Source: Mantis religiosa
Taxonomy: Eukaryota; Arthropoda; Insecta; Mantodea; Mantidae
Assembly: GCA_030765055.1 (NCBI GenBank)
Contig: CM060950.1
Location: 270,202,581-270,266,580, forward strand
DNA length: 64,000 nucleotides
Direction: 5' to 3'
Shown here: piece after piece, positions 34,683 through 45,049 of the stretch
Layout: each line of letters starts with the position of its first letter
Position numbering within the stretch: the first letter of the stretch is position 1
The notes under the pieces: model-generated
Seen by the model: only the letters and a program-made list of their open reading frames with translations
Databases searched by the model: none
What the model was told of the DNA's origin: nothing
Program-made: the position numbers and the translations under genes

Positions 34683-35335
34683 AGTTGGTGGTACAGACAT
34701 CAAATTTTTCTCTCGTCAGCAGAGATATCACAACAACAATATTCAAATCACCATGTAATACCACTAACAGCTCAACACCCAGCACACAGATACAGATGAT
34801 ACAGACGCTTCCGGATTCCCCTGCTTCTCCACAATGCGGGCCAGTCACATATACCTTCCGGATAGTTCCAGGGCGTTCTTATGACAATTCTCCAGTAACA
34901 TTGTCCAATCCTGCTCTAAGTGGTATTCCATGCAGATGCACAACACCAGTGGAACATGAACCAAGGGATGATAAGGAAGTGAAAGACACCACCACATCCA
35001 TTAGCGACTTTACAGAATGTCCAAAACATATGTACGGTGTGGGTACTCAGACATCAGCAGATATATGCACTTCCACCAGTGATCTCTCTGCTGCAACTCC
35101 CTTCTCAGAAAAACTTGCTGTGATAGAAGAACAGAAACTAATAGAGGGTCTAACTTCTACCTCTCGCACGCAACATTGGGAGCCGTTTTATCTAACAGAA
35201 GCAACGGCACCAGACACAAATAAGAATTCTGGGAATAACTGTATTTTGAGATGTCCAGCAAGAGCTACAGAAAGCTCCACAAGAAGCACATCTGTGTGTC
35301 CAATTTGTAAGAAAAGTAATACAGAAGATCAATAG
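34683..35335 (+). CDS. Probable 3'-terminal coding exon, Ser/Thr-rich protein of unknown family
   Basis: This is the longest convincing open frame in the window: about 217 codons, stop at 35335, no interruption. It has balanced, non-repetitive protein-like composition rich in Ser and Thr, with scattered Cys pairs (GIPCRCTT, and VCPICKK near the C-terminus). I see no signal peptide, membrane segment or catalytic motif, and I do not recognise the family. The frame starts right at a good splice acceptor in phase 2 (AG then TTG) and the first ATG is over 100 bases inside, so an exon fits better than an intact small gene. A polyadenylation signal lies about 275 bp after the stop. Upstream exons are not visible, so introns must be long or lie outside the window. 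A retroelement origin cannot be excluded. Confidence 0.6.
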
Positions 35336-35610
35336 GAGAGAGGTGCGGGAATGCAAACTAGTTCACAGCACTGTTCCACTACAAAATACGTTAGTGTAAA
35401 GCATGTGAATTTGAGCAGATAGTCATCTATTTAAATTGAAACTGAAAGACAAATAGTATAAAAATAACGATATAAAGGGTTCTGGCACTGACTGCAATTT
35501 ACCAAAAGAAAAGTCGCTGTAAAGAAAATAGCTTTATAATGAATACCAAATACATGGATATAGAAACTCTATTCAGCTCTTATGCAGTAATGTTTATTCA
35601 ATACATGTGC

Positions 35611-35620
35611 AATAAATAAA
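35611..35620 (+). terminator. Polyadenylation signal
   Basis: AATAAATAAA, two overlapping AATAAA signals, at a sensible distance after the stop codon at 35335. Cleavage would fall near 35635. Confidence 0.55.
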
Positions 35621-35639
35621 ATTTCAAACTGTACTAGTA

Positions 35640-36240
35640 CTGATTTGTTCACAAGTGTCCCTGATTTAATATAAACTCGTGTGGTCAGAGGAAGATTTGG
35701 TAAGCTAATTATTGTACCAAGCAAAGGTTAGCTGTATACTTATATTCTTACATCATCCATTTTATGTATTATGTGCTTGGAATAGTTAACACTTTCACCT
35801 TTCACCAACGTGGCCCGGTTCATATCAGTGGCTGCAGATAAGATGTCTGGGGGAGGAAAGAGGTACTCATATTTCTCCTGTCAGCTCTATTATCATAGTC
35901 ATTCTGTTATGTGTTTCAAATGGGAAGGTGTTTGTCCTTGAGCGCTACTAGGTGGGCAACCTATCGGAGTCCTGCTGTGTTGTCATATTGCATTCCCGCT
36001 AAGTGGTGTTTGAGGAGCGCCAGCCTAATCAATCTGTATGAAATACTATTCGCGCTAAGACAAAATTTCAGATTTTGCCAAAACTGATCCATGTGGAAGG
36101 TAGAGAGTAAGATATCTAAAATAACCATGAAAACTTCATAGCTTTAGCTCAAATAGTTTTTCTAATACAAATAAATAAACCACTATTACCTGTATTATAA
36201 CAATAATCGCGACGTAAGCACTGTATGAATACCATTGCTG
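35640..36240. other. Unique sequence downstream of the exon
   Basis: No recognisable feature. Confidence 0.4.
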
Positions 36241-36670
36241 GTTGGCACGTATGCGTGTACATATATTTGTAATTACTCAGAACTGAAACGAAATGTTTGA
36301 CATGACGTAATAAAAGAATTACTTTGAATAAGCCAATTCGAGCGAGAGGAAACAATAAATTTCCTGCTGTCCTGGTAGAACGTGTCTGGTCACATTATAT
36401 CTTTCTTTATGAATGATTCGTAATCTCTATTTTCTCTAGAGAGGTCAAAGATGTTGGTGTGTATGTATATACATATACTTTTAATGACTCAGAACTGAAA
36501 TTTAAACTACTGACATGACGTGATAAAATAATTACTGTGAATATGTCAAGGTGTTAAATTCGAGAAAGAGCAAACACTTCATTTCCTGTTAGCCTGGGGA
36601 AAACTGTATGCTTGTGTTTATGAACAATGTTGGAGAGGAAGCGTTTATTTACTCTGGAGAGTTCAGATCA
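36241..36670. repeat. Diverged ~213-bp tandem duplication
   Basis: Copy 1 (36241-36452) and copy 2 (36453-36670) share ACTCAGAACTGAAA, GACATGACGTRATAAAA, ATTTCCTG(C/T)(T/C) and TTTATGAA in the same order. They have diverged by many substitutions and small indels. The pair lies just upstream of the transposase remnant at 36741 and could be part of that element. Confidence 0.6.
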
Positions 36671-36740
36671 ATATCATTCAGTTCTTTACACAACAATAGA
36701 GTAAGAGTTAAATAGTGCAATTGCTTCTTGCAGTGAATTT

Positions 36741-38092
36741 AGTGGCGAGTCAAAAAGGCAGGTATTGCGAAGTCAGGCTCGAAGTATTATTTTAAGGTGT
36801 ACACGCTCTTCAAAAAATTGAGCGATGAGGAATATAAAAATCAGCTCCATTTCAAAAATGCTCAACAGCTTACTGCTGAAGCGTGTGGTGTAGGTAAAAC
36901 AAGTGTGTCCCACATTTGTGGAGGGGCAAGAAAATTTGATCCCACTGGTGCCCAGGTGTTTGTGTCGCCCAGGAAACATGTTGGTCCTCCGAAGAGGGTT
37001 ACAAATTTAAGTGACTTTGACAAGGACGTTGTACGTAGAACTGTGTTCGAGTTTTATGACCAATGTGCGCTCTTAGAACCAAAATTTCGTACATTGGGTC
37101 AACAACATCGACTTTCAGAATTTTGAGGATATTAGGGTTCAGGTACAGAAATAAAAATGATGGGCGTCAATTTTTAATGGAGAGGAGTGACACTGTTACA
37201 GTAAGATTAAAGTTCTTACGCAAAATGCATGAAATTAGATATTCTAGTGATGCGAGACCTATTTTTACTTAGATGAGACATGGGTAAATAAAAACCACAG
37301 TCAAAAGTCAATCTGGCAAGACTCCTCACAAAAGGGTGGCCTGAAGATATCTGTTGGAAAAGGCAGTCGGCTCATCATTTGTCATATCGGATATGCTAAG
37401 ACAGGGTTCCTGCCAGAGAGAAAGTGGGTTGTTCTCTCCAAAAACACCTCAGACTCTCACGAAGAAATGACAGCTGATACATTTAAAGAATGGTTTCCTA
37501 ACAGATTCTTAAATTATTTAGAAGAGGGAAGCGTTATTATAAAGAAAAACGCACCGTATTATTCGGTTATTGCAAATAAAATACCAAATTTGGCCAGCAG
37601 AAAAAACGAAATTGTTGAACGGTTACAAAAGAACGGAGTTAAATTTTCGGAAACAGAAACTAAAAATGAGTTATTGCGAAGAGTACTTCCGTTTAAGAAT
37701 ACGGGAAAAGTGTATCAGCGGGATCAACTTGCAATTGAGATGGGACACGAGGAAGTACGCCTCCCACGATACCACTGCCTATATAATACAACTAATTTGG
37801 TGTGGGCTCAAGTAAAAAGGGGGGGGGGTTGCAAAAAGAACTGACGGACGTTGAACGATTTGTTCACGAAGAAATTGACAAAGTAACACAAAAGGACTGG
37901 GAAAGCTGCGTAAGGCATGCAGAAAACCCTCAATAAGACGATTTTAAGAAAGAGCACGTGATGAGATTTTAGAACCTATAATCATAAACTTGCAAGACAG
38001 ACGATGAAGACAGGGATAATGACGAATTGTCTCTTAATGGAAGTGACATTTACAGCGATATGGATGAGCCACTGGCAGTTCCTTTGGAATAA
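36741..38092 (+). pseudogene. Dead DDE (Tc1/IS630-type) transposase
   Basis: Order along the plus strand: basic N-terminus (SKRQVLRSQARSIIL), HTH (AQQLTAEACGVGKTSVSHIC), second N-terminal part (GFRYRNKNDGRQFLMERSD), catalytic D1 in YFYLDETWVN, then WVVLSKNTSDSHEEMTADTF. In the D2 region IVMDNAPYHS-type sequence has become IIKKNAPYYS, so the Asp is lost. The NPIELIW motif has become NTTNLVW, so the catalytic Glu is also lost. Frameshifts occur near 36796, around 37070-37120, near 37255 and in a G-run at 37819-37827. The C-terminus ends with an acidic tail (DIYSDMDEPLAVPLE) at 38092. The family is common in insects; the copy is inactive. The family reference residues are from general knowledge, the losses are read from the sequence. 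Confidence 0.88.
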
Positions 38093-38099
38093 AAAACAG

Positions 38100-39000
38100 G
38101 TAATTCATAAATTATAATTATATTTGTAGTATTTAAAAATATACATAATTTGCGAAAATGCATTTTCCAATTTTGATTTTGGCAACTGCATCATTGTAAA
38201 AGTTTGTAAAATATAATTTGCTTATCCTTAAATCTGCACCAAGCCGATCTGCATGTTGTATGAGTGTGCGAGAGAGAGAGAGAGGGAAATATAAAAGGAG
38301 TGAGGTAGCAAGCTGGCAACGCTGAGCGTGATACGGCATCTGGTTAGCTGGACTCCAGAACCCTTCCCATTTGAAACATAATAGTTCCCACAATCATCTT
38401 ATCATTAATTATAGCCCAATCTCTCCGGGTAACGTATACAGACTGAATGGAATTCATGACTGCCCCTAGCTCCTTCACTAGAAACTTCAACATCCAAGGC
38501 ACATCGATATTATTGTGCGTGAAAACTTTCATACTCAATTCTGTATCTAGATGATGACTGAGGGAAATTTTTCAGCAATTCCAATTAAAGGCATCTGAAC
38601 TTTGAATAAGCATTCGATAGATGTAAGTCATAGGTATGTGACCATCTTAGCCCGTTCTCTTGATTTAATACTCTTGTTGCAGTTCTCATTACTATGGTCC
38701 ATTTGTGGAAGAGATTTATTTAGAACAGTTGCCTAATTAAAATAGGTAACATTTGACTACCGTTTTAAAATACAAAGAATTGCAATCCATGTATTTTCAT
38801 CCCTATAAAACAAAAGTATTCCTTTATCATCGGAAGTGTCATTCAGGTTTCATACGAGTCAAGCTTTACGTGGTGTCAGTATACTAGAATTTAATGTGCA
38901 TAAGCTCGATGCATTTTGTTATATATTTGGGTATGTGGTTTGCATAAATCACCCGTTATGTTTTAATGATTTCCTTGGGGCACAATGAGAACAGGCGCAA
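38100..39000. other. Unique AT-rich sequence
   Basis: Contains a short GA run (38270-38284). The minus-strand frame at 38344-38538 is protein-like but unrecognised. Confidence 0.35.
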
Positions 39001-39012
39001 CATACCCCTATC

Positions 39013-39254
39013 TTAGCCCGCCTCGGCAGCGTAGATGGTAGTATCTCTGTCTCACATTCAAGAGGTCCCGAGTTCGAATCTCGGTCAGGGTGAGCTACCT
39101 AGATAAGGCTTTTTCCGGGGTTTCCCTTATCCTTCAAGATGAATGTCGGGTAACTCTAAGCTCCATGGACCCTGGACTCATTTGAGCACCATTTCAACCA
39201 ATTCATTCACTGTCCGATATAACTTAACGTTGGTGCGGACGCAAAATAAAAAAA
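39013..39254 (+). repeat. tRNA-derived SINE, family D, copy 3, with 11-bp TSD
   Basis: Full-length copy: head with GCAGCGTAGATGGTAGTATC and B box GAGTTCGAATCTC, central body, tail GTTGGTGCGGACGCAAAAT and an A-rich end. ATACCCCTATC flanks both sides (39002-39012 and 39255-39265). This gives exact element boundaries and shows LINE-type integration. Confidence 0.95.
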
Positions 39255-39269
39255 ATACCCCTATCCTTT

Positions 39270-39685
39270 GGATACTGTAGAAAACAACATATAGCATTCT
39301 CTAACCACCTACCTTTATACAATACTTTCTACAAACTATTCTTAAAGCTTAAGTACCATGATAACATAATTATGTCATTTATTTATCCAAAGAGTTTCCG
39401 ATGCAATACGAGACAGACGCAAGTATTCTCTTTTCCACCTTGTGGTTAGTTATTGAATATTCAGTACGCGATCATTCTGTACACCCGCGGAATTCATTAT
39501 TACCTCCATATGTAGGTAATATTTTGCTTTCTCTGTCTGTTAAATATTGCACCCCATCCAAGAGTTGCGGGGTCAAGATGTCACAAGAAAAACACGTTTT
39601 GCAGCCCTATGAATTTTGTGTGTGAACATCGTAACTCAAAATTCGGTTAAATTCTGAAACTTTTTATTGAAGTTCAGCATCATTT
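39270..39685. other. Unique sequence
   Basis: No recognisable feature. Confidence 0.4.
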
Positions 39686-39687
39686 AG

Positions 39688-39840
39688 CAGGGTGTTTCGG
39701 TCGGTAATGCTTGGGAGGTCCCGGGTTTGGGGCCCGGTCACAGACTAACCTAACAATAAGGTTTCTTTTCGGTTTTCCTTGCTTACTACGCCAATTTGGG
39801 TCAGATACTTTACTTCACTTGCCCTCATTTCATTTTAATT
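39688..39840 (+). repeat. Possible tRNA-like SINE
   Basis: GTCGGTAATGCTTGGGAGGTC followed by CCGGGTTTGGGGCCCGG looks like a degenerate tRNA head with a B-box-like arm; a C/T-rich body follows. No other copy in the window, so this is tentative. Confidence 0.3.
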
Positions 39841-40153
39841 TTAATCTGGTCGGAAATGTCGGTGATGGGTGAGTGTGGGGCTGTTAGAACGGAGTTACGC
39901 AAAAAAGAGATAAAACGTGGACGTTTGTGTGTTGAGAAGTCATTTCCGAGATATTCCTCATTAATGGTTTGAGTCAATAGAAGGTGGTTATGTCGTTGTA
40001 ATGCTGGCGGGCGGTGTGTTTTGTATTGCACTGTACAGTACGAGACTTAACGGTGGGCGTTGGACTGATCCACTTGAAGATGTGTTTTATTTATACATGG
40101 GTGACCGTGAACCTGAATTTGAGATTTCTCCACACACTCTCTCAGCTCGAGAG

Positions 40154-40880
40154 AGAATCAGCAGAAATCTCGCCAAATACATCAGGACCATCCGCAAGCC
40201 ACCTCCGAAGTTTAAACATCTGTTGAGACCAGTGAAAAACAAACTTGCCTCCAAGTTTCGGGAGTGTACCGCATTCCCTGTGAATGTGGGACACCACATA
40301 TAGGACAAAGCGGAAGAACCATTGCTACCAGAATAAACGAACATGAACGGAGCATTCGTTTAATGCAACCTGAGAAGTCTGGGGTGGCAGAGCATTGTTT
40401 CTATAACGGCCATAGAACCAACTTTCGGGTGACGACTTTCTTGGCACAATGGAACAGTTACTGGGAGCGGAGAATTAAGGAGATTTTGGCCATTTCCTCC
40501 GAAAGGAGCACACTTAATCGTAATGCTAAATTTCAGTTCAGATCCTTTTGGAAACCGGCCTTAAAATGGAAATTCGTGGACTTAAGAAGCACAGATCAAT
40601 ACAGTTTGATAATCAAGTTAAATAGTTACGTTTCTTTGACCTAATTAACTTTCTATACTCACGCCATCTCCTGACCTAGCATTTAATTGACTGAAAACAG
40701 TCTTTTGTTCAGTAATGGAATTTTGATAGTGTTTTGCCTTTTTTTGTATTTGTGTTTTATCCAGTGATTCATTTGTGGTTATAACCTTTAATAAATATCC
40801 TGATGATGGGTGAGATGCACACTCCCAAAACGTCAATTTCTAATCGCCTTTTCACCTGACTTGCTGCACGAGAAGAAGTT
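40154..40880 (+). pseudogene. Penelope-like element, copy 1: 3' end with GIY-YIG endonuclease
   Basis: Homologous to 44313-45046 from GAATCAGCAGAAATCTCGCC onward. The region before the endonuclease reads KYIRTIRKPPPKFKHLLRPV. One base is missing near 40250 compared with copy 2, so the frame shifts into MYRIPCECGTPHIGQSGRT, which starts a GIY-YIG nuclease domain (IPC.CG...YIGqsGR...R..EH pattern of PLEs). The domain continues to about 40560. The 5' part including reverse transcriptase is absent. The 3' end carries a decayed hammerhead motif (40795-40839). Confidence 0.9.
40795..40839 (+). ncRNA. Decayed hammerhead ribozyme in PLE 3' region
   Basis: ATATC, CTGATGA and a stem II hairpin (GGGTGAG...CTCCC) are kept, but the GAAA core has become AAAA and the strand after GTC reads AATTT instead of GATAT, which breaks stem I. 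Compare the intact copy at 44955-44999. Probably inactive. Confidence 0.65.
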
Positions 40881-40892
40881 GAGCATAAAATT

Positions 40893-41530
40893 TTGTGGGG
40901 TATCCGTTGGCTTTAATATGTGTCTCACACCTTTTCATAGAACTAATCAAGTTTCTACATCCTGCTGGGCTCATTTTTGTTAAATTCTTCCTCCAGAACA
41001 TGTTTAAGCTCTTGTTTAGACCTTGCTTAGCTTTAGTGTACTCAATTCTTCAGAATTCTCCACAAATGCTCTATTGCATTCAAGTTTGGACTCTAAGTAG
41101 GCGTTTGCAGTAGTTTGGGTACAATCTATTTTAACCAAATCACTTTCAGTCTTGCCTTGTGTTTATTTTCAGCATCCTCTATAACCAGGTGCCATGGCCA
41201 TTTTCTGGGCACTCTGCTTTACGTTGTGATTTAAAACACCAAAATACATATGTTGGTTCATAATGCCATCAATAAATTGTATATTACCAACACCGTAGGA
41301 CGACATGCAGGTCCAAAGCATAATGGAACAACCACCATGTCAAACTGTAGGAAGACTGTTTCTGGGATCATTGTCTGAATTTGCCTTTCTCCAGAATCTG
41401 TTTATCCTATCTGACCCAAAGAGGTTTATCTTAGTCTCCTCCGAACATATAAGCACTGTATAAAAATTCTTATCCATAGGGTATGGTCCAAAGCAAATGA
41501 AAGTCTTTACTTCCACTTTGCTACACTTAA
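40893..41530 (-). pseudogene. Tc1-like transposase remnant (same family as 51333-53232)
   Basis: On the minus strand the frame resembles the copy at 52233-52826: TKINLFGSDRINRFWRKAN and KQSAQKMAMAPGY occur in both. The first catalytic motif reads ICSEETK instead of VWSDHTK, and the second Asp motif (QQDNESKH in the other copy) is destroyed. Several stops interrupt it. The C-terminal IKAKGYPTK-type end lies near 40893, directly after the PLE copy. The 5' end is lost where SINE A begins. Confidence 0.8.
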
Positions 41531-41546
41531 ATATGACTTCATCCTG

Positions 41547-41738
41547 GGTTTTCGATCCCAGGCGACCGTAAAGTGAGATTGGCGGTGGACAACACGACGC
41601 CGTGGCGGGATTTCTCCGGGACCTCCGGTTTCCCCTGCCATCTCATTCCACCGGTGCTCCATCTTCATCTCATGTATCACCAGTGTCACCGCCTGGGGTG
41701 CCGTATGTAGTAAAAGCGGGCGTTAAACACTACACATG
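41547..41738 (+). repeat. SINE A, copy 3, 5' truncated
   Basis: Begins just before the B box (GGTTTTCGATCCCAGGCGACC) and then matches copy 2 to the GGGCGTTAAACACTACAC end. The A box is missing, consistent with 5' truncation during retroposition. Confidence 0.9.
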
Positions 41739-41744
41739 TCACAT

Positions 41745-42610
41745 ATTTCTAAGGGAGAAGATTGGGATGCGAGAAAATCCTACTTTTAACTAAGAACTGC
41801 CTGATGCATTTTGTAAGTTCTTACGATGAAGTAAAACTGAAGCCTGTTCTTTAGTCACATGTAACCGAGCTGCTTTACTCCTACAGCAACCAAGTCCGTT
41901 CTTACCATATATGACATCAAGATACTGAACTCTATTGATATTTGAAATAAAATAATAATTGGGAAAGGTAGCTTGAGAAATAAGCGTTTCAGACCTGACT
42001 TTATAGTACCTCTCCGTCATTTATCGGCTTTGAAGGCTGAAGAAATCATTAAGAAAGGAAAAGAAAGCAGGAGAGAAAAGTCAGGAAGGAAGGTGTTAGC
42101 ATGATTTAACCACATACTTCTCGTTCATGAGAGCTTGTTAACGATCTCGGCTACTTCTGTTGGTTCTTTATCTAGTATTGCACATAACAATTTAAATTTC
42201 TGTCCGTAAGCTTAGCTTCCTAAAATTGTGCCCATAAACTTAAGTGTTGTCAAAATTGAAAGAACAAGCTATCCAAGACAGCACAAGAATCTTTAGATAC
42301 TAAAGTTCTCCTGACAAGGAAAAGCAGATACAAAGGTGGACTGTATATGGGCTAAATGCTTTTAGCATATAGGCGGACATGTTATTTTGGCGCTATCATT
42401 TTTAAACCACTTTTTCTTGGGGTGTCCATAATTGTAGGTGCATACTTACTTTCAAATTTCTACAATCAAATGCTGGATACATCTTTTGTTTTCATTTATA
42501 CCCCGTCTTTAACTGCAGGGGTCATATCGTCTATTGTCGATGGTGTTAACTCGTATACATTGCTGGTGCTTTTGGATTTGTAATCATTTATTCATGCAAT
42601 CATTCGTACT
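41745..42610. other. Unique AT-rich sequence
   Basis: No recognisable feature. Confidence 0.4.
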
Positions 42611-42611
42611 C

Positions 42612-42745
42612 TCAATATTTACAGACTGAGGAATAAGGGGAATCATATTGGTTGTAGAAAAACCGCTACCCCAGCTGAGAATCGAACCCGGGACCTTCGC
42701 ACAGCAGCAGATGTTCTACCAACTGAGCTACGGGGCCAGCCCGCA
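42612..42745 (-). repeat. tRNA-derived SINE, family F
   Basis: On the minus strand 42738-42666 reads GGCCCCGTAGCTCAGTTGGT, then a middle part and CGGGTTCGATTCTC, so both Pol III boxes are close to consensus. The anticodon arm does not pair properly, so this is not a working tRNA gene. The tail after it (GCGGTTTTTCTACAACC...) ends in AT-rich DNA. Only one copy in the window. Confidence 0.7.
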
Positions 42746-42749
42746 TACA

Positions 42750-43476
42750 TCTTACCAAGTAACAGGATAAATCTTCAGGAGATGGATTTTTGTTAACATG
42801 CTCAGTTGTTACGGTACTAGAAAATAATGTATACAGTTTTATGCTGACCTAGTAGAGCGTTGTCTGTGCTTTAATCCTGTGATCTAAATAAGGACTAGTC
42901 TTAGGTTTAAACGCTTAGGTTATATGTTTACATTTTTGAATCTGCATATCGCCGTTTATATTGTGTATAGTTGTCTTTTTAGCTAAAACACGCATTGCTT
43001 TAACAGTAAAATGAACTTCTGAATATAATCGAAATCGAACACACCACAGAAAAGCTAATTAAGAAATGAATACTGATCGGATCTCACCCTTGCCCTGTAC
43101 TTTCTATACGCGAAGCTGGTCTCATTCTGTCGATTGGAGCTATATTCAGCGTTCATTTTCTACAAAGTTGTTAGCTATAGGTACTTATAAGGAGTACAGG
43201 CGAATGTATACTTAAATGGAAAATATAAATTCAGATTCCATCCTGAAAATCGATACTACGTTGTGGGACTCCATATTTATATCTCGTTTTTTTCATACAT
43301 CTAATGGTTTTCTCATTTAGCATCTCTTTCCTCTGGAGTTACATGCATACATAGCTTCATGGATTAAACAGATCCATTACAGACGTGTGCAAATTAAAAC
43401 ACTCAATGGTGAAATTGTTAACATATACCGGTTATTGTCTATTTATTTAACAGAAATAATTACAAAATATTTTTTC
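42750..43476. other. Unique AT-rich sequence
   Basis: No recognisable feature. Confidence 0.4.
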
Positions 43477-43491
43477 AACTCTTAGTATTTT

Positions 43492-43613
43492 CAAAGTATA
43501 AACTTGGAAGAAGCGTAGGGACAGTGAAGCACAAATTAGTACAAAAGTGAATCGAGAAGATATTCACACTGTGAGTGAAGCAATGTGTCAATATCTTCTC
43601 GATTCACCTTTGT
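43492..43613 (+). mobile_element. Hairpin retroposon, family E, copy 1 (internally deleted), 14-bp TSD
   Basis: Shares AAACTTGGAAGAAGCGTAGG and GACAGTGAAGCACAAATTAG with copy 2 at 58324-58552, followed by an inverted repeat (TACAAAAGTGAATCGAGAAG against CTTCTCGATTCACCTTTGTA). Flanked by ACTCTTAGTATTTT at 43478-43491 and 43614-43627. The long hairpin core of copy 2 is mostly missing. No coding capacity and no Pol III boxes seen. Confidence 0.8.
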
Positions 43614-43617
43614 ACTC

Positions 43618-43909
43618 TTAGTATTTTGTTTGCATTCCTGTAGCCTTTATTGCCATTTTGATGCGTTTAGGCGTACTCTCTACAAGGGTGGAGCACTTTT
43701 CCTTTATTTCTTCATCTCTGTGCCAAATGCTTATCAGGTTCACAATAAGCTGAACTTTTCGCTCACTTTCTTCTCGGGCAGCCAGCCAGGTGAAAAGATG
43801 ATTAGATATCAACGTTTCGGGAGTGTACATCTCTCCCATAATCAGGATATTTATAAAATGTTATAACCACAGAATGAAATTCCGGATATAACACAACTAT
43901 AAACAAAGA
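43618..43909 (-). mobile_element. Inverted 5' part of Penelope-like element, copy 2
   Basis: On the minus strand this reads like the terminal repeat of the PLE (GTTTATAGTTGTG..., then the hammerhead region, CACCTGGCTGGCTGCCCGAG, AAGAAAGTGAGCG) and continues as an open frame of about 70 residues to a stop at 43618. With the plus-strand copy starting at 43918 it forms a ~65-bp palindrome around 43910-43917. Such inverted partial copies at the 5' end are known from PLEs. Confidence 0.8.
43806..43850 (-). ncRNA. Hammerhead ribozyme motif, mutated
   Basis: On the minus strand: ATATC, CTGATTA (CTGATGA in the intact copy), a stem II GGGAG/CTCCC, GAAAC, GTT, GATAT. The G-to-T change in the CUGAUGA core should abolish or strongly reduce activity. 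Stem I still pairs. Confidence 0.7.
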
Positions 43910-43917
43910 CTACAAAG

Positions 43918-45046
43918 GTCTTTGTTTATAGTTATGTTATATCCAGTATTCCATTTTGTGGTTATAACATTTTATAAATATCCTGATGACAGTAACGGTA
44001 CACTGGGACATGCTGTATATCGCAAGCCTACACACACCGATCTCTATCTGAACGCTCATAGTTTCCATCATAAGTCTCAAAGACTGGGAGTTCTCATTAC
44101 ACTGGCCCACAGAGCTTTGTATACCTCTGATCCCAGCCACTTAAAACAAGAATTACAACAACTGAGACTCACTTTCCGTCAAACACCTACTCTAAATATG
44201 ATGTTGAAGCCTCGAACTCCAAAGCTAAGAAAGGGAAACCTGTAATACAGCAAGCGTCAGATAAGCCTTCCGCTACAGCCTGCGCCCCGTTTACTGGCAA
44301 TCTATCCGGCAGAATCAGCAGAATTCTCGCCAAATACATCAGGACCATCCACAAGCCACCTCCGAAGATTAAGCATCTGTTGAGACCAGTGAAAGACAAA
44401 CTGGACTTCCAAGTTCCGGGAGTGTACCGCATTCCCTGTGAATGTGGGACACCGTATATAGGACAAACCGGAAGGACCATCGCTACCAGAATAATGGAAC
44501 ATGAACGGAGCATTCGTTTAATGCAACCTGAGAAGTCTGGGCTGGCAGAACATTGTTTTGATAACGATCATCGAGCCAATTTTCGGGAGTCGGCCATCCT
44601 GGCAAAATGTAACAGTTACTGGGAGCGGAGAATTAAGGAGGCTTTGGCGATTTCCTCTGAATGGAGCACGCTTAATCGTGATGCTGGATTTTAGTTCAGC
44701 TCCTATTGAAAACCGCCCTTAAAAATGGAAATCCGTAGAATTAAGAAGCAAAGATCAATACAGCTTGATAATCAAGTTAAGTAGTTACGTTTCTGTGACA
44801 CAATTAATTTTCTATACTCACGCCATCTCCTGACCTGGCATTTGGTTTATTGAAAACAGTCGTTTGTTCAGTAATGCAGATGTTGATAGTGTTTTTTCTT
44901 TGTTTATAGTTGTGTTATATCCAGTGTTTCATTTGTGGTTATAATGTTTTATAAATATCCTGATGATGGGAGAGATGCACACTCCCGAAACGTCGATATC
45001 TAATCATCTTTTCACCTGGCTGGCTGCCCGAGAAGAAAGTGAGCGT
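43918..45046 (+). pseudogene. Penelope-like element, copy 2: RT end and GIY-YIG endonuclease
   Basis: After the terminal-repeat start (43918-43977) the frame enters the reverse-transcriptase end: GTLGHAVYRKPTHTDLYLNA and LITLAHRALYTSDPSHLKQE, typical of PLE RT. Most of the RT is missing because the terminal repeat joins directly to this part. A frameshift near 44210-44240 separates it from the linker and the GIY-YIG domain (GVYRIPCECGTPYIGQTGRT, then RIMEHERSIRL), which stays open to 44694. The 3' region has the terminal-repeat sequence again with an intact-looking hammerhead (44955-44999). Better preserved than copy 1 but not functional. Confidence 0.92.
44955..44999 (+). ncRNA. Hammerhead ribozyme (type I, short stem III) in PLE terminal repeat
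   Basis: Stem I strands ATATC (44955-44959) and GATAT (44995-44999) pair fully. The catalytic core CTGATGA (44960-44966) is followed by stem II GGGAG (44968-44972) with CTCCC (44982-44986), then GAAA (44987-44990), a two-base-pair palindromic stem III (ACGT), and GTC, with cleavage expected after 44994. All invariant core bases are present. Hammerheads with such short stem III, acting best as dimers, are known from PLEs. Position in the terminal repeat agrees with that. Confidence 0.85.
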
Positions 45047-45049
45047 TCT

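Noticed and set aside
38344..38538. Protein-like 64-codon minus-strand frame
   Set aside because: No recognisable motif, splice site or second copy.
42666..42738. Functional tRNA gene on the minus strand
   Set aside because: Pol III boxes are good but the anticodon arm and acceptor stem do not fold properly; a SINE head fits better.
43969..43985. Fourth hammerhead ribozyme (ATATCCTGATGA)
   Set aside because: Only the 5' strand and CTGATGA are present; the sequence then enters the RT coding part, so no stem II or GAAA.
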